A stretch of DNA of 64,000 bases, from contig NZ_JAGOMQ010000005.1 of the NCBI RefSeq assembly GCF_017993425.1, positions 1 through 64,000 on the forward strand, read 5' to 3'. Both the position numbers and the translations under genes were made by a program. The stretch is from Amaricoccus sp. Its GTDB lineage: Bacteria > Pseudomonadota > Alphaproteobacteria > Rhodobacterales > Rhodobacteraceae. Shown here one piece after another: positions 9,701-17,203 of this stretch (positions are counted from its first letter, which is position 1; each line of letters begins with the position of its first letter). Under the pieces are notes generated by a model. That model made no database searches. It saw only the letters and a list, made by a program, of their open reading frames with translations, and had not been told where the DNA came from.

Positions 9701-11008
9701 GCCGCCGTCGTCCTGGATCTCGGTCGGCCGCGCCATGGTGAAGGTGGCGGTGGTGCGCAGCGTGCCGCCGTCGAAGGTGAGCCCGCCGGCCGCGGCGCCG
9801 AGGGCGCTGTTCGCCGAGACGGCGATCGTGCCCTCGCGGATGCGGGTGCCGCCGGCGTAGGTGTTGCCGGCCGGGGTCGAGGGGGCGAGCGTGGTGACGC
9901 CCGCGCCGATCTTCTCGACGGCGCCCGAACCGACGATCTGGCCGAGATAGACGCCGTCGTCGGGCTGGGCGAAGCGCAGCATGCCGTTGTTGCGGATGTT
10001 GTTGACGTTGTTGACCGGGTTCGTCTGCTCGGGAAGGCTCTGCGCCCGCGCCTCCAGCACCCCGAGCGGATTGATGAGGACGCCGGCGCTGTAGTTGGTG
10101 TTGTCGCCGGTCAGGGCCAGCGTGCCGAGGTTCACGGTGGTCGACTGGAAGCCGGTGAGCGGCCCGGTGATCGTCCAGCGCCCGACCCCGTCCTTGGTGA
10201 GCGTCTGGAAGTTGGTCAGCGCGCCGGCGAGCGTGTCGCTGGTCCCGGCGGCGCCCTCGAGCGTCAGCGTGTTGGTCCCGCCGCCGCCGTTGATGTTGCC
10301 GGTGACGACGGAGTTCGCGAAGAAATAGAGGCTGTCGTTGCCGCTCGAGAAGGCGAGGCTCCCCTGCACCCGGGCGTCCGTGTGGTTGTAGAAGTCGATG
10401 CCCGCCCCGCCGCTCGAGCCGATCACCGTGCCGCCGTTGATCTGCTCGATGACGCCGTAGTTGTCGACGACGTTCTTGGGGCCGACGGTGACGAGGTCCT
10501 CGAACCACAGGGCCGCGCTCGGCTGGCCGGAGATCGTGCCGTGGTTCTCGATGCGGTTGCCGACGCCGTGGACGTTGATCGCCTCGGCCTGCCCGCTGGT
10601 GCCCCGGACGATGACCTGGGCGCCCTCCTCGATCAACAGCGTGCCGTTGCTGTTGAACTCGATCGTCTGCGGCCCGGTGCCGTAGTTGCCCGAGCCGGAG
10701 TTCGAGTCGGCGCGGGCGATCGAGCCGGTGCGCAGCGTGATGTTGGCGTTGTCGCCGAGGCTGATCGCGTTGCGGTTGGTGACGCGGATCTGCGAGCCGT
10801 TCAGCATCTCCACGGTGCGGTTGTTGTCGGGCCGCCCGGTGCCGACCGTGCTGGTCCAGGGGTTGGGGTTGGCGGAGGTGCAGGTCGTCGTCGCGCCGGA
10901 GGTCGTGCAGGCCGCGAGGACGGGCGTCGCCGTCCCGAAGCTCCCGAGCGCCAGAATGAGCGGCAGCGCGCTCGACGACGTGAGCGTCCGAAGGCCCCAG
11001 TTCCTCAT
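710..11008 (-). CDS. Giant autotransporter (type Va) with beta-strand repeat passenger
   Basis: The protein has 3432 residues. The ATG at 11008 was chosen because GGGAGGAA lies 5 nt upstream and a Sec signal peptide follows directly (Arg-Asn, hydrophobic core, cut near PVLA). The passenger is a beta-helix made of about 22 autotransporter-associated repeats of the form LTKTGxGTLxLxGxNxYxGGT, with a 215-residue block present four times. The last ~280 residues look like an autotransporter beta-barrel and end in the aromatic FRIAW. By family it would export its own passenger through the outer membrane as an adhesin or biofilm factor. It stands alone. The low-complexity repeats make its exact copy number sensitive to assembly error. 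The ligand is not deducible. Confidence 0.9.
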   Translation of the reverse strand: MRNWGLRTLTSSSALPLILALGSFGTATPVLAACTTSGATTTCTSANPNPWTSTVGTGRPDNNRTVEMLNGSQIRVTNRNAISLGDNANITLRTGSIARADSNSGSGNYGTGPQTIEFNSNGTLLIEEGAQVIVRGTSGQAEAINVHGVGNRIENHGTISGQPSAALWFEDLVTVGPKNVVDNYGVIEQINGGTVIGSSGGAGIDFYNHTDARVQGSLAFSSGNDSLYFFANSVVTGNINGGGGTNTLTLEGAAGTSDTLAGALTNFQTLTKDGVGRWTITGPLTGFQSTTVNLGTLALTGDNTNYSAGVLINPLGVLEARAQSLPEQTNPVNNVNNIRNNGMLRFAQPDDGVYLGQIVGSGAVEKIGAGVTTLAPSTPAGNTYAGGTRIREGTIAVSANSALGAAAGGLTFDGGTLRTTATFTMARPTEIQDDGGTFETTGATTLTEAGVVTGIGRLTKTGTGTLALTGNNTWTGGTQIDAGAVQVSSDANLGAATGPLGMNGGTLRSTATFATARQTTLGASGGTFQTQTGTLTHNGDIGGAGALTKTGAGTLVLNQFNSYAGGTNINAGVVQISTSANLGAAGAPLSFDGGTLRNTSNVTMARAATLNAGGGTFETAAGTTLGNSGNFTGAGALTKTADGTMILTGAATHTGGTTIAAGVLQLGAGGTGGSLTGDIVDNGTLVFNRSDTLDVPGVISGSGQVIQAGTGDTRLLGDNSYAGTTTVQSGGLYVNGVQTGQGDTFALAGATLGGSGAIGGAVTIEDGATLSPGDVGTVPGTLTIAGSLALRPNAILNYSFGQANVPGGALNDLTNVGGALSLDGTLNVVTTPGGSFDPGVYRVFNYAGAMEDRGLEIGTIPSPDFYVQTSVANQVNLVNTTGLTLNFWDGDAGPKDNGVINGGDGTWQNSDGNDNWTDLTGLVNAPFSDGSFAVFTGAPGTVTVDDSLGAVTVSGMQYAVDGYVVIGDDITLVGAPDSVIRVGDGTGAGAAMTTTITADLTGASGLTKTDLGTLVLDGAKSYVGDTAINGGVVEIAGDASLGTGDLAFDDGTLRTTASFELPRATTLNAGGGTVETETGTLAYTGVIGGAGGLTKTGTGTLTLSGANAYAGGTQIDEGVVEIATNANLGAAAGALGIDGATLRTTADVAMSRATTLGAGGGVFETTDGTTLAQGGDISGDGSLAKTEGGTMVLIGDATHTGGTAISEGTLRIGAGATTGSLAGNVANNGALVFDRSNTLDMPGIISGTGSVTQAGTGDTRLLGENAYEGVTTVASGGLYVIGDQSAATGETTAEDGATLGGTGLIGGDVVIADGATLAPGDVGATPGTLGIAGSLTLGSGSILSYSFGQANVVGGPLNDLTEVGGDLTLDGTLNVVTSPGGSFDPGIYRVFNYAGDLEDNGLTIGTIPSPDFYVQTSVANQVNLINTQGLTLTFWDGDAGPKNDGVVNGGDGVWQSPAGNDDWTNDAGTINAPWTADGFAIFMGAAGDVTVDDSLGAVTASGMQFITDGYLIAGDPITLTGAPASVIRVGDGTPAGAATTATISAELTGDSGLTKTDLGTLVLEGANSYAGVTSIDGGVLEIAENASLGTGDLAFDAGTLRTTASFTLPRTTTLAAGGGTIETTTGTLDLTGAIGGAGGLTKTGAGTLVLGAANSFAGGVQVDAGVVEVAADAGLGAASGPLGLDDGTLRATAGFAMDRATTLGAGGGTVETAGAAVTVVQSGAIAGDGALTKTGAGTLTLAGDAAHAGGTTIAAGTLQVGDGGATGTLAGDVANAGVLAFDRADALAMAGAISGSGLVRQQGDGTTTLSGANTYAGGTEILGGTLQVAGDGALGAAAGPLLIDGAALRNTAAMTTARATTLAAGGGTLDTAAALSHAGAISGPGGLTKTGAATLTLTGANSYAGPTLLDAGALYVNGDQSAATGATTAATGTRLGGTGTIGGDVAIAAGATLAPGAEGDAPGALSIGGDLGLVGGSILDYSFGQANVVGGPFNDLINVAGDLTLDGTLNVVTTTGGSFDPGIYRVINYAGAMTDNGLTIGTIPSPDFYVQTSVANQVNLINTAGLTLTFWDGDAGPKNDGVINGGDGSWQASAGNDDWTDENGAINAPWADGDFAIFMGARGDVTVDTSLGAVAATGMQFITDGYVLDGDAITLVGAPDSIIRVGDGTLAGAGATATIAAELTGDSRLLKTDLGTLVLSGVNTYTGGTSVEGGVLSVAADTALGAAGTDVRLENGTLRATASFATDRPMELSANGGTIETATGVTLAASGDIDGPSSLTKTGAGTLTLTGDATHAGGTTISAGILQVGDGGTDGTLAGDIVDDAVLALDRADDLAMAGAISGTGLVRQQGAGTTTLSGANSYAGGTEILAGTLQVAGDGNLGAATGTLLIDGATLRNTGAMLTARATTLGAGGGTFDTAAALTHSGTIAGAGGLTKTGAAALTLTGANAYAGPTALTAGGLYINGDQSAATGATTAASGTRLGGTGTIGGDVAIASGATLAPGDASAAPGTLSIGGDLGLVGGSILDYSFGQANVVGGPLNDLTEVAGDLTLDGTLNVTTAPGGSFDPGIYRVISYGGALTNNGLAIGTIPSPDFYVQTSVANQVNLVNRDGLLLTYWDGDAGPKDNGVINGGDGSWQASAGNDNWTEETGRINAPWASGGFAIFMGARGDVTVDDSLGAVEASGMQFLTDGYVVAGDDITLVGDPESVIRVGDGTAAGADVTATISAVLAGDTRLTKTDLGTLVLEGDNTYAGGTAVEGGVLSVAADTALGAASGGLGLDGGTLQATASFATDRATTLGAKGGTIDTGADVTLAQAGDIAGAGALTKAGTGTLTLTGAATHTGGTTIDAGVLQVGDGGTTGTLAGDVLNDGTLVFDRSNALAIAGDVSGAGAVRQQGAGVTTLSGTNAYTGTTSVTAGTLQAGRANAFSAASAHAVGAAGTLYLADFDQQVARLSNAGRVSLGQVAGTRLVVAGDYVGDGGVLHFTTDLGGDDSATDVMVVEGDTSGTGTVEVANGKGTGAQTVNGIKLIDVAGASDADFTLAGELVVNGRPAVIGGVYAYSLYQGGVATPTDGDWYLRSAPVGPNPGPPTVNPAVPTYEAYPYALLALNGLPTMQERLGNRYWKDAGAPAGLATQAAPTDVQLAGGAVVEQRRAWARIEGTHANLEPDVEVGRRPTFDMDIWRLQVGIDREVREIENGVLIGGLTFTAGSVDTDVSSPDGDGGIDTTGYGVGGSLTWLRDDDLYVDGQLQLMWYDSDLRAHDLGKLVDGNDGFGYALGVEVGKRIPVKADWTLTPQAQVYYSSVSFDSFRDPYGVRVTDDSGATMPLRLGLAADQERAWLSSKGDARRTHFYGIANVYYDLIGDTEVVVDGTGLSTEADRAWGSLGVGGTYTWDDGKYGVYGEGLVSTSLESFGDSYANSFTAGFRIAW
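2781..8618 (-). repeat. Four-copy 645-bp block inside the autotransporter gene
   Basis: A block of about 645 bp recurs at 2781-3425, 4425-5069, 6333-6978 and 7973-8618. Each copy encodes GTIPSPDFYVQTSVANQVNL, followed by FWDGDAGPK, INGGDG, an SVIRVGDGT segment and TKTDLGTLVL. Starts are spaced 1644, 1908 and about 1640 bp apart, so the third interval carries one extra ~88-residue beta-strand repeat. This is segmental duplication of a whole passenger unit rather than of single repeats. Confidence 0.9.
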
Positions 11009-11124
11009 GCATTCCTCCCGAAGGCAGGTAGCCCGGCATCTTGCGGCCGGCGCCCGGACCGCCACCGTAAGAATCCGCGACACGCGCGCAAGCCGAAATG
11101 CACAGATTAGAGGCGCCCGGGGGC

Positions 11125-11658
11125 TCAGTGCGGCTTCGACCGGGCGTAGAGCCAGTCCATCACCGACAGGAGCACGCCGCCCACCACGAAGGTCAGATGG
11201 ATGCCGACGAGCCAGGCCACCTGCTTGTTCTGGAATTCGTCGGCGGAATCGGCGTTGCCGATCCACAGGAACCACTTGAGCAGGTGGATGCCGGAGATCG
11301 CCACCATCGCGCCGATCAGCTTTATCTTCAGCCCGGCGTAGTCGATGGTGCCCATCCACGCCGGCCGGTCGTCCTCCTCGCCGACCTCGAGCCGCGAGAC
11401 GAAGCTCTCGTAGCCGGCGAAGAGCACGATCAGCACGAGGTTCGCCGTCAGCGTGATGTCGATCAGCGACAGGATCGCCACCACCGCGTCCTCGTCGTCG
11501 AGGGTCAGCGCCTGCCCGGCGAAACGGACGATCTCGCGCAGGAACACCACGACGAGCAGCAGGAGCGACAGCGCCAGCCCCGCATAGAGCGGCGCCATGA
11601 GCCAGCGCGAGGCGAAGATGCCGCGCTCGAGGGTGCGTTCGAGGCTCCTGCGGTCCAA
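11125..11658 (-). CDS. YqhA/UPF0114-family inner-membrane protein
   Basis: This is a 177-residue integral membrane protein with about four hydrophobic segments (residues ~20-42, ~62-85, ~108-128 and ~148-168). The N-terminal ERGIFASRWLMAPLY and the TIDYAGLKIKLIGAMVAISGI stretch are the pattern I know from the YqhA (UPF0114) family. The function of that family is unknown. The gene is divergent from the yfgM-like gene across about 150 bp, so both promoters should lie at 11659-11807. It is not obviously in an operon with the autotransporter, which starts 116 bp downstream on the same strand. Confidence 0.8.
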   Translation of the reverse strand: MDRRSLERTLERGIFASRWLMAPLYAGLALSLLLLVVVFLREIVRFAGQALTLDDEDAVVAILSLIDITLTANLVLIVLFAGYESFVSRLEVGEEDDRPAWMGTIDYAGLKIKLIGAMVAISGIHLLKWFLWIGNADSADEFQNKQVAWLVGIHLTFVVGGVLLSVMDWLYARSKPH

Positions 11659-11807
11659 CTGCGTCTCCTTCGCGGCGTGGCGGCGGCGATCCTAGCAGAA
11701 GGCGGAGCCCCGCCGTCATCCGCAATCTTCGCCGGCCGCCGCCGCCATGCCCTTGGCGCCATGGGGGTCGGGCGGTATACGGGCGCTCCGGCACTCGGAG
11801 ACGGCGC

Positions 11808-12491
11808 GTGAGCGACACCGATTCCTTCATCAGCGAGGTGACCGAGGAGGTCCGTCGCGACACGCTCTACCGCACCTTCCGGCGCTATCGCTGGGCCCTG
11901 CTCGCGCTCGTCCTCGCGATCGTCGGCGCCGCGGCCTGGCACGAGATCAGCGAGCTGCGGCTCCGCGCCGGCTCGCAGGCCCGCGGCGACGCGCTCCGGG
12001 CCGCCATCGCCACCCCCGACCCGGCGGCGCGGGCGGCCGCGCTCGACGCGCTCGACGCCGGCCCGGCCACCCCGGTCGGCCGGCTGGCCGCCGCGGGCGC
12101 GACGCTCCAGGCCGGCGACGCCGACGGCGCGGCCGCCGCCCTCGCCGCGCTCGCCGCCGACGGCGCCACGCCGCCGCTCTACCGCTCGCTCGCCTCGCTG
12201 CAGCGGGTGATGGTCCTCGGGCCCCGCCTCGAGGCCAGCGAGCGCCTCGCCACGCTCGACACCCTCGCCGGCCCGGGCGAGCCCTTCCGCCCCCTCGCGC
12301 TGGAGCAGCGCGCGCTCCTGCGCATCGAGCAGGGCGACACCGCGGCGGCGCTCAAGGATCTCCAGTCGATCGCCGACGCGCCGGACAGCCCGCAGGGCCT
12401 GCGCGACCGCGCGCGCCAGCTCACCATCGCGCTCGGGGGCAGCCCTGCCGCCGTGGCCGGGGCCCCTGCCCCCGCCGCGTCCGGGGGCTGA
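11808..12491 (+). CDS. YfgM-like tetratricopeptide membrane-anchored protein
   Basis: The 227-residue protein begins at a GTG. It has a cytoplasmic N-terminus (FISEVTEEVRRDTLYRTFRRY), one membrane segment at ~28-46, and an Ala-rich helical periplasmic part of TPR type. This is the layout of the TPR_21/YfgM family, ancillary subunits of the SecYEG translocon that hand secreted proteins to periplasmic chaperones. It lies 19 bp upstream of bamB and shares its strand with bamB and der, the usual alphaproteobacterial arrangement, so one transcript is likely. Repeat residues are weakly conserved, so the assignment leans on context. Confidence 0.78.
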   Translation: MSDTDSFISEVTEEVRRDTLYRTFRRYRWALLALVLAIVGAAAWHEISELRLRAGSQARGDALRAAIATPDPAARAAALDALDAGPATPVGRLAAAGATLQAGDADGAAAALAALAADGATPPLYRSLASLQRVMVLGPRLEASERLATLDTLAGPGEPFRPLALEQRALLRIEQGDTAAALKDLQSIADAPDSPQGLRDRARQLTIALGGSPAAVAGAPAPAASGG

Positions 12492-12510
12492 GGCCGGGAT
12501 CGCGGGCGCG

Positions 12511-13812
12511 ATGAAACTCCGGATCGCCGCGCGCCGCGCGCTCGTCCTCCTCGCCGCCGCCGGCGCGCTCGCCGCCTGCCAGGGCCGCGAGACGCCGCTG
12601 CCCGGCGAGCGCATCGCCGTGCGCCCCGACACGACGCCCGTCCTCACCGAGGCGGCCCGGCCGCTCCCGCTGCCGCCCCCGGTCGTCAACGCCGACTGGA
12701 GCCACCGCAACGGCGCGGCCCGCGGCCGCTTCGTCCACCTCGCCTTCTCCGCCGATCCCCGGCTGATCTGGAGCGCCGACCTCGGCGAGGGCGACGCCCG
12801 CCGCCGCCGAATCATCACCGCGCCGATCGTCGCGGGCGGCCTCGTCTTCGCCATGGACGCGGCGGCGCAGCTCTCGGCCTTCAGCACCTCGGGCGAGCTC
12901 GTCTGGCGGCGCAGCGTCGCCGCCGAGGGCCAGCGCGCCGATTCCGGGACGGGCGGCGGCATGGCCGTCGACAACGGCGTCCTCTACGTCACCACCGGCT
13001 TCGGGCAGGTCCTCGCGCTCGACCCGCGGACCGGCGGCGAGCGCTGGCGGGTCACCCTCGACGCCCCGGTCCGCGCCGCGCCCGCCGTCGAGGACGGCCG
13101 GGTCTTCGTCGTCGCCCGCAACGACAGCGCCTATGCGCTCTCCGCCGCCGACGGCTCGATCCTCTGGCGGGTGCAGGGCGCGGGCGGCCCCGGCGTCCTC
13201 GGCGGCGCCACCCCGGCGGTCGACGGCCCGCTCGTCGTCATCCCCTTCGCCTCGGGCGAGGTGCTCGGGGTGCTGGCCCGGAGCGGCCTGCAGGTCTGGG
13301 GCACCGCCGTCACCGGCGGCCGGCGCGAGCTGGTGCGCAACCGCATCAGCGACATCACCGGCGATCCGGTCATCGACGGCGACACCGTCTTCGCCTCGAA
13401 CCAGAGCGGCCGGTCGATCTCGCTCGACCGCGTCACCGGCGAGCGCAACTGGACGATCGCCGAGGGCTCCTATGGCCCCGCCTGGCCGGTCGGCGGCTCG
13501 GTGTTCCTGCTCTCCGACGAGGGGGCGCTGGTGCGCATCGACGCGGCGACCGGCGCGACGATCTGGACCACGCAGCTGCCGCTCTACTACAACGAGAAGC
13601 GCAAGGAGGCGATCGTCCATTACGGGCCGGTCCTCGCCGGCGGGCGGCTCTGGGCCGCGGGCTCCGACGGGCTCCTGCGCGCCTTCTCGCCCAATGACGG
13701 GACGCTCCTCGCCACGGTCGAGCTGCCGGGCGGCGCGGCGGCCGGGCCGGCGATCGCGCGCGGGGTGATGTATGTCGTGACCCGCGACGGCCGCCTTCTG
13801 GCTTTCCAATAG
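12511..13812 (+). CDS. bamB: Outer-membrane assembly lipoprotein BamB
   Basis: The 433-residue protein has a lipoprotein signal ending in LAAC with Cys23 as the lipidated residue. PQQ-type beta-propeller repeats follow (for example GELVWRRSV, GGERWRVTL, GSILWRVQG, GATIWTTQLP). BamB docks on BamA in the outer membrane and helps insert beta-barrel proteins, and the giant autotransporter in this window would be a natural client. It sits between the yfgM-like gene and der, a conserved gene order that supports the call. The length is typical for alphaproteobacterial BamB. Confidence 0.92.
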   Translation: MKLRIAARRALVLLAAAGALAACQGRETPLPGERIAVRPDTTPVLTEAARPLPLPPPVVNADWSHRNGAARGRFVHLAFSADPRLIWSADLGEGDARRRRIITAPIVAGGLVFAMDAAAQLSAFSTSGELVWRRSVAAEGQRADSGTGGGMAVDNGVLYVTTGFGQVLALDPRTGGERWRVTLDAPVRAAPAVEDGRVFVVARNDSAYALSAADGSILWRVQGAGGPGVLGGATPAVDGPLVVIPFASGEVLGVLARSGLQVWGTAVTGGRRELVRNRISDITGDPVIDGDTVFASNQSGRSISLDRVTGERNWTIAEGSYGPAWPVGGSVFLLSDEGALVRIDAATGATIWTTQLPLYYNEKRKEAIVHYGPVLAGGRLWAAGSDGLLRAFSPNDGTLLATVELPGGAAAGPAIARGVMYVVTRDGRLLAFQ

Positions 13813-13837
13813 ACCGGCCCTCGGCTAAGGCCGGCCC

Positions 13838-15289
13838 ATGTCCTTCACCCTCGCCATCGTCGGCCGCCCGAACGTCGGCAAGTCGACCCTGTTCAACCGG
13901 CTGGTCGGCCGCCGCCTCGCGCTGGTGGACGACCAGCCGGGGGTGACGCGCGACCTGCGCGAGGGCGCCGGCCGGCTCGGGCCGCTGCGCTTCCAGGTGA
14001 TCGACACCGCCGGGCTCGAGGAGGCGACCGACGAGAGCCTGCCCGGGCGGATGCGGGCGCTGACCGAGCGCGCCGTCGACCGGGCCGACGTCTGCCTCTT
14101 CCTCGTCGACGCCCGCGCCGGGATCACCGCCACCGACCGGGTGCTGGCCGAGCTGCTGCGCCGGCGGGCGGCGCGGGTGATCCTCGTCGCCAACAAGGCC
14201 GAGGGCAAGGCGGGCGACGCCGGCTACTACGACGCCTTCGGGCTCGGCCTCGGGGAGCCGGTGGCGATCTCGGCCGAGCACGGCCAGGGCATGGACGACC
14301 TGATGCGGGCGCTGGAGCCGGTCGCCGAGGCGTTCGAGGACGCCCAAGCCATCGTCGAGGTCGACGTCGACGACGTCGACGACGACGTGGACGAATCCGG
14401 CGAAGCGGCGATCCTGCCCCCCGGCCGCCCGATCCAGATCGCCGTGGTCGGCCGGCCGAACGCCGGCAAGTCCACCCTCGTCAACGCCATCCTCGGCGAG
14501 GACCGGCTGCTGACCGGGCCGGAGGCGGGCATCACCCGCGATTCCATCGCGGTGGCCACCGACTGGGCCGGCACGCCCTTCCGCATCTTCGACACCGCCG
14601 GGATGCGGCGGAAGGCCAAGGTGCAGGAGAAGCTGGAGAAGCTCTCCGTCTCCGACGCGCTCCGCGCCGTGAAGTTCGCCGAGGTCGTCGTCGTGCTCCT
14701 CGACGTGCAGGCCCCCTTCGAGAGCCAGGACCTGCGCATCGCCGACCTCGCCGAGCGCGAGGGCCGCGCCGTCGTCCTCGCCGTCAACAAGTGGGACCTC
14801 GAGGAGGACCGCCAGGAGAAGCTCGCCGAGCTGAAGGAGGCCTTCGGCCGCCTCCTGCCGCAGCTCCGCGGCGCGCCGCTCGTCACCGTCTCGGCGCTGA
14901 CGGGGCGCGGCCTCGACCGCCTGCGCGAGGCGATCGTCAAGGCCCATGCGGTGTGGAACACCCGCATCTCCACCGCCCGGCTCAACCGCTGGCTGTCGCT
15001 CGTCGTCGCCGACCACCCGCCGCCCGCGCCGTCGGGGCGGCGCATCCGGCTGCGCTACATGACCCAGGTGAAGACGCGGCCGCCGACCTTCGTGCTCTTC
15101 GCCTCGGTGCCGGAGGCGCTGCCGGACGACTACCGCCGCTTCCTCGTCAACGGGCTTCGGCGCGACTTCGACATGCCGGGGACGCCGATCCGCCTCCTCG
15201 TGCGGGCCGGCGACAACCCCTATGCGGGGCGGCGCAAGCCCAACATCACCAGCCTCGACAAGCACAAGCCCCGGCGGGTGACCGAGTAG
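13838..15289 (+). CDS. der: Ribosome biogenesis GTPase Der (EngA)
   Basis: The 483-residue protein carries two tandem GTPase domains. The first P-loop is GRPNVGKST (residues 9-17) and the second is GRPNAGKST near residue 206. DTAG switch motifs (DTAGLEE, DTAGMRR) and NKWD in the second domain are visible. The C-terminal third fits the KH-like domain. An acidic linker ([13 protein letters not shown]) joins the GTPase domains. Der acts in 50S subunit maturation and is essential in studied bacteria. It follows bamB by 25 bp. A terminator-like hairpin lies at 15341-15367. Confidence 0.96.
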   Translation: MSFTLAIVGRPNVGKSTLFNRLVGRRLALVDDQPGVTRDLREGAGRLGPLRFQVIDTAGLEEATDESLPGRMRALTERAVDRADVCLFLVDARAGITATDRVLAELLRRRAARVILVANKAEGKAGDAGYYDAFGLGLGEPVAISAEHGQGMDDLMRALEPVAEAFEDAQAIVEVDVDDVDDDVDESGEAAILPPGRPIQIAVVGRPNAGKSTLVNAILGEDRLLTGPEAGITRDSIAVATDWAGTPFRIFDTAGMRRKAKVQEKLEKLSVSDALRAVKFAEVVVVLLDVQAPFESQDLRIADLAEREGRAVVLAVNKWDLEEDRQEKLAELKEAFGRLLPQLRGAPLVTVSALTGRGLDRLREAIVKAHAVWNTRISTARLNRWLSLVVADHPPPAPSGRRIRLRYMTQVKTRPPTFVLFASVPEALPDDYRRFLVNGLRRDFDMPGTPIRLLVRAGDNPYAGRRKPNITSLDKHKPRRVTE

Positions 15290-15340
15290 GCCGGCGACCG
15301 GGCCGGGGCGCGTGGCCCATGAATCGGGGTCCGGCGCCTG

Positions 15341-15367
15341 AAGCCGGGCTTCGGCGACGCCCGGCTT
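15341..15367 (+). terminator. Terminator-like hairpin after der
   Basis: A perfect 9-bp stem, AAGCCGGGC at 15341-15349 pairing with GCCCGGCTT at 15359-15367, has a 9-nt loop and lies 52 bp past the der stop. There is no T-tract, so it may be a 3'-end stabilising structure rather than an intrinsic terminator. Confidence 0.5.
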
Positions 15368-15412
15368 CCGGGCCGGGCGGGGGATCGGCGACCGTCGGGA
15401 GGTCGGAGGGAA

Positions 15413-15450
15413 TCGTGCAAGATCCGGCATATTCGTGCAGGATCGTGCAG
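15413..15450 (+). repeat. Short direct repeats TCGTGCA(A/G)GATC
   Basis: TCGTGCAAGATC (15413-15424), TCGTGCAGGATC (15433-15444) and TCGTGCAG (15443-15450) form three closely spaced direct repeats in the convergent gap between der and the serine hydrolase gene. They are too short and too few for a CRISPR array. They could be a protein-binding cluster. Confidence 0.5.
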
Positions 15451-15460
15451 TCCTCCACGT

Positions 15461-15497
15461 AATATCAATGGGTTAGCTCGTGCCCACGCGTGAACAC
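15461..15497 (-). repeat. Dispersed 3'-flank motif, copy 2
   Basis: On the minus strand this reads GTGTTCACGCGTGGGC, then GAGCTAACCCATTGATATT. Its start is 12 nt beyond the stop codon of the serine hydrolase gene (15509) and it shares that gene's orientation. No hairpin-rich element follows this copy. Confidence 0.7.
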
Positions 15498-15508
15498 GGG
15501 GACTTCTC

Positions 15509-17065
15509 CTACTCGTTGCGGTCGAAGCGCAGGGTCTGGCCGTCCTCCTGCAGCACGAAGTCGAAGCCGGCGATCCTGCCGTCGCCGCCGACGCGGAACT
15601 GGGCGAAGCCGACCGGCGTCGGGCCGAGGTTGGCCGCGATGGCGGCGAAGCGGCCCTCGGGGACCAGGCTGACGGTTAAGGCGTCGCCGCTCCACGGCGC
15701 GAGCCTCAGCCGCGCGCCGGTGCCGGCGATCGTCGCCATCAGCCCGTCGCCGTCGACCGCCACCTCCGTCGCGCCGAACGAGACGTTCGTATAGACGCCG
15801 GCCAGCCCGTCGAGCGCCGGGGGCGCGGCGGGGTCCGCCGGGCGGGCGAAGACCGCGGCGACGTCGGCCGCGGCGGCCTTCGCCTGCTCGAGCTTGTGGG
15901 CGACGTGGTCGACCTCGGGATTGCCGAGCAGCCGGTCGAGCGTCCATTCCCCGATGGCGTCCGGCAGCCCGACGTTCTGCAGGTTGGTCAGCACGACCAC
16001 GCCCGTGTTGCGGTCCGGCAGCAGCCCGATGAACGCGCCGTAGCCGGTGGTCCCGCCGTTGTGCCAGGTGATGAGCCCGTGCGGCGTGACCTGCTGCACC
16101 CAGCCCATGGCGTAGGAGAGCGTCGGGGCCATGCCGATGCGCGGGATCCGCGTCACCGCGAGGTTCTCCGCCGAGACGATGCGGGTCTGGTCGTGCATCC
16201 CCCCGGAGAGCTGCAGCCGCACCCAGGGCACGAGGTCGTTCAGGGTCGAGTTGATCGCGCCGGCCCCGGCGAAGTCGTAGGGGAAGATCTGGGTGAACGG
16301 CACCTCGACCGAGCCGTCGGGGTCGTAGCGGTGCCCGACGGTCGCGTTCTCCGCCGCCTCGATCGCCGCGGCGGTGAGCGAGGAGCGCGTCATCCCGAGC
16401 GGCCGGAGGATCTCCTCGGTGACCACCGCGCCCCAGTCCGGCGCCCCCATCGCCTCCGCCACCACCTCGCCCGCGAGCATGTGGGTGACGTTGGTGTAGG
16501 CGAAGGTCGAGCGGAAGCTCGACGCCGGCTCGACGTTGCGCATCGCGTCGATCATCCCCTCGGGCGGCACGCCGAGGAAGCCGAGCGCGTCGTTGGCCGC
16601 CGGCGGCAGGCCCGAGCGCTGGGCGAGGAGGTCGAAGACCCGGAACTCCTGGCTGACCCAGGGGTCCTTCATCTGGAAACCCGGATGGCGGTCGACCACG
16701 CGGTCGTCCCAGGCGAGGCGGCCCTCGTCGACGGCGATGGCGATCGTGGTGGCGAGGAAGGCCTTGGTGGTCGAGCCGATCTGGAAGATCGTGTCGTCGT
16801 CCACCGCCGCCCCGCCCTTGCTGGCGACCCCGAACCCGCTGCTCCACGCCAGCCGGTCGCCGCTGACGATGCCCATCACCACCGCGGGCGCGTCGAAGTC
16901 GTGCATCCCCTTCTCGATATAGGTCTCGAGATCCGGCACGAGCGCCTCGATCGCCGCGTCCATCGCCGCGTCGGCGCGGGCCTGCCCGACGGACGCGAGC
17001 GCCGCCGCCACGAGCGCCGCCACGGCGGCGCGCCGGCGGCCGGGCCGCCAAGTTCCGATCTCCAT
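15509..17065 (-). CDS. Secreted serine hydrolase, beta-lactamase/penicillin-binding-protein-like fold
   Basis: The 518-residue protein has a Sec signal peptide (cleavage near QARA, about residue 30). The catalytic Ser-x-x-Lys appears as GSTTKAF near residue 95, the Tyr-x-Asn as AYTN, and HNGG in the place of the KTG motif. This is the serine beta-lactamase-related (class C-like) family, which includes esterases and D-aminopeptidases, so the substrate cannot be named. A C-terminal ~100-residue beta-rich extension follows the catalytic domain, as in many such hydrolases. The start at 17065 has GGGAGAG just upstream. It is divergent from the small gene at 17204. Confidence 0.85.
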   Translation of the reverse strand: MEIGTWRPGRRRAAVAALVAAALASVGQARADAAMDAAIEALVPDLETYIEKGMHDFDAPAVVMGIVSGDRLAWSSGFGVASKGGAAVDDDTIFQIGSTTKAFLATTIAIAVDEGRLAWDDRVVDRHPGFQMKDPWVSQEFRVFDLLAQRSGLPPAANDALGFLGVPPEGMIDAMRNVEPASSFRSTFAYTNVTHMLAGEVVAEAMGAPDWGAVVTEEILRPLGMTRSSLTAAAIEAAENATVGHRYDPDGSVEVPFTQIFPYDFAGAGAINSTLNDLVPWVRLQLSGGMHDQTRIVSAENLAVTRIPRIGMAPTLSYAMGWVQQVTPHGLITWHNGGTTGYGAFIGLLPDRNTGVVVLTNLQNVGLPDAIGEWTLDRLLGNPEVDHVAHKLEQAKAAAADVAAVFARPADPAAPPALDGLAGVYTNVSFGATEVAVDGDGLMATIAGTGARLRLAPWSGDALTVSLVPEGRFAAIAANLGPTPVGFAQFRVGGDGRIAGFDFVLQEDGQTLRFDRNE

Positions 17066-17203
17066 CACGCTCTCCCTCGTGGTCAGCGGCCGCGATGTTC
17101 CATGGCCGGAGCCCCGCTGGCAACGCCCGCGTGGCCGCGCTTGCCCGGCCGCCCGGTCCGGGCGATGATCGGCGGCTCGCGGCCCTGCGCGGAGGCGTCG
17201 CCC

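Noticed and set aside
305-11110. A 3601-codon open frame on the plus strand opposite the autotransporter
   Set aside because: Its translation is low-complexity Arg/Ala/Gly/Val/Asp with no domain, exactly what the antisense of a Gly/Thr/Ala-rich repeat gene in GC-rich DNA gives. The minus strand has a signal peptide, ribosome-binding site and barrel.
15413-15450. Short direct repeats as a CRISPR remnant
   Set aside because: Units of 8-12 bp with overlaps and no uniform spacers, and no cas gene anywhere in the window.
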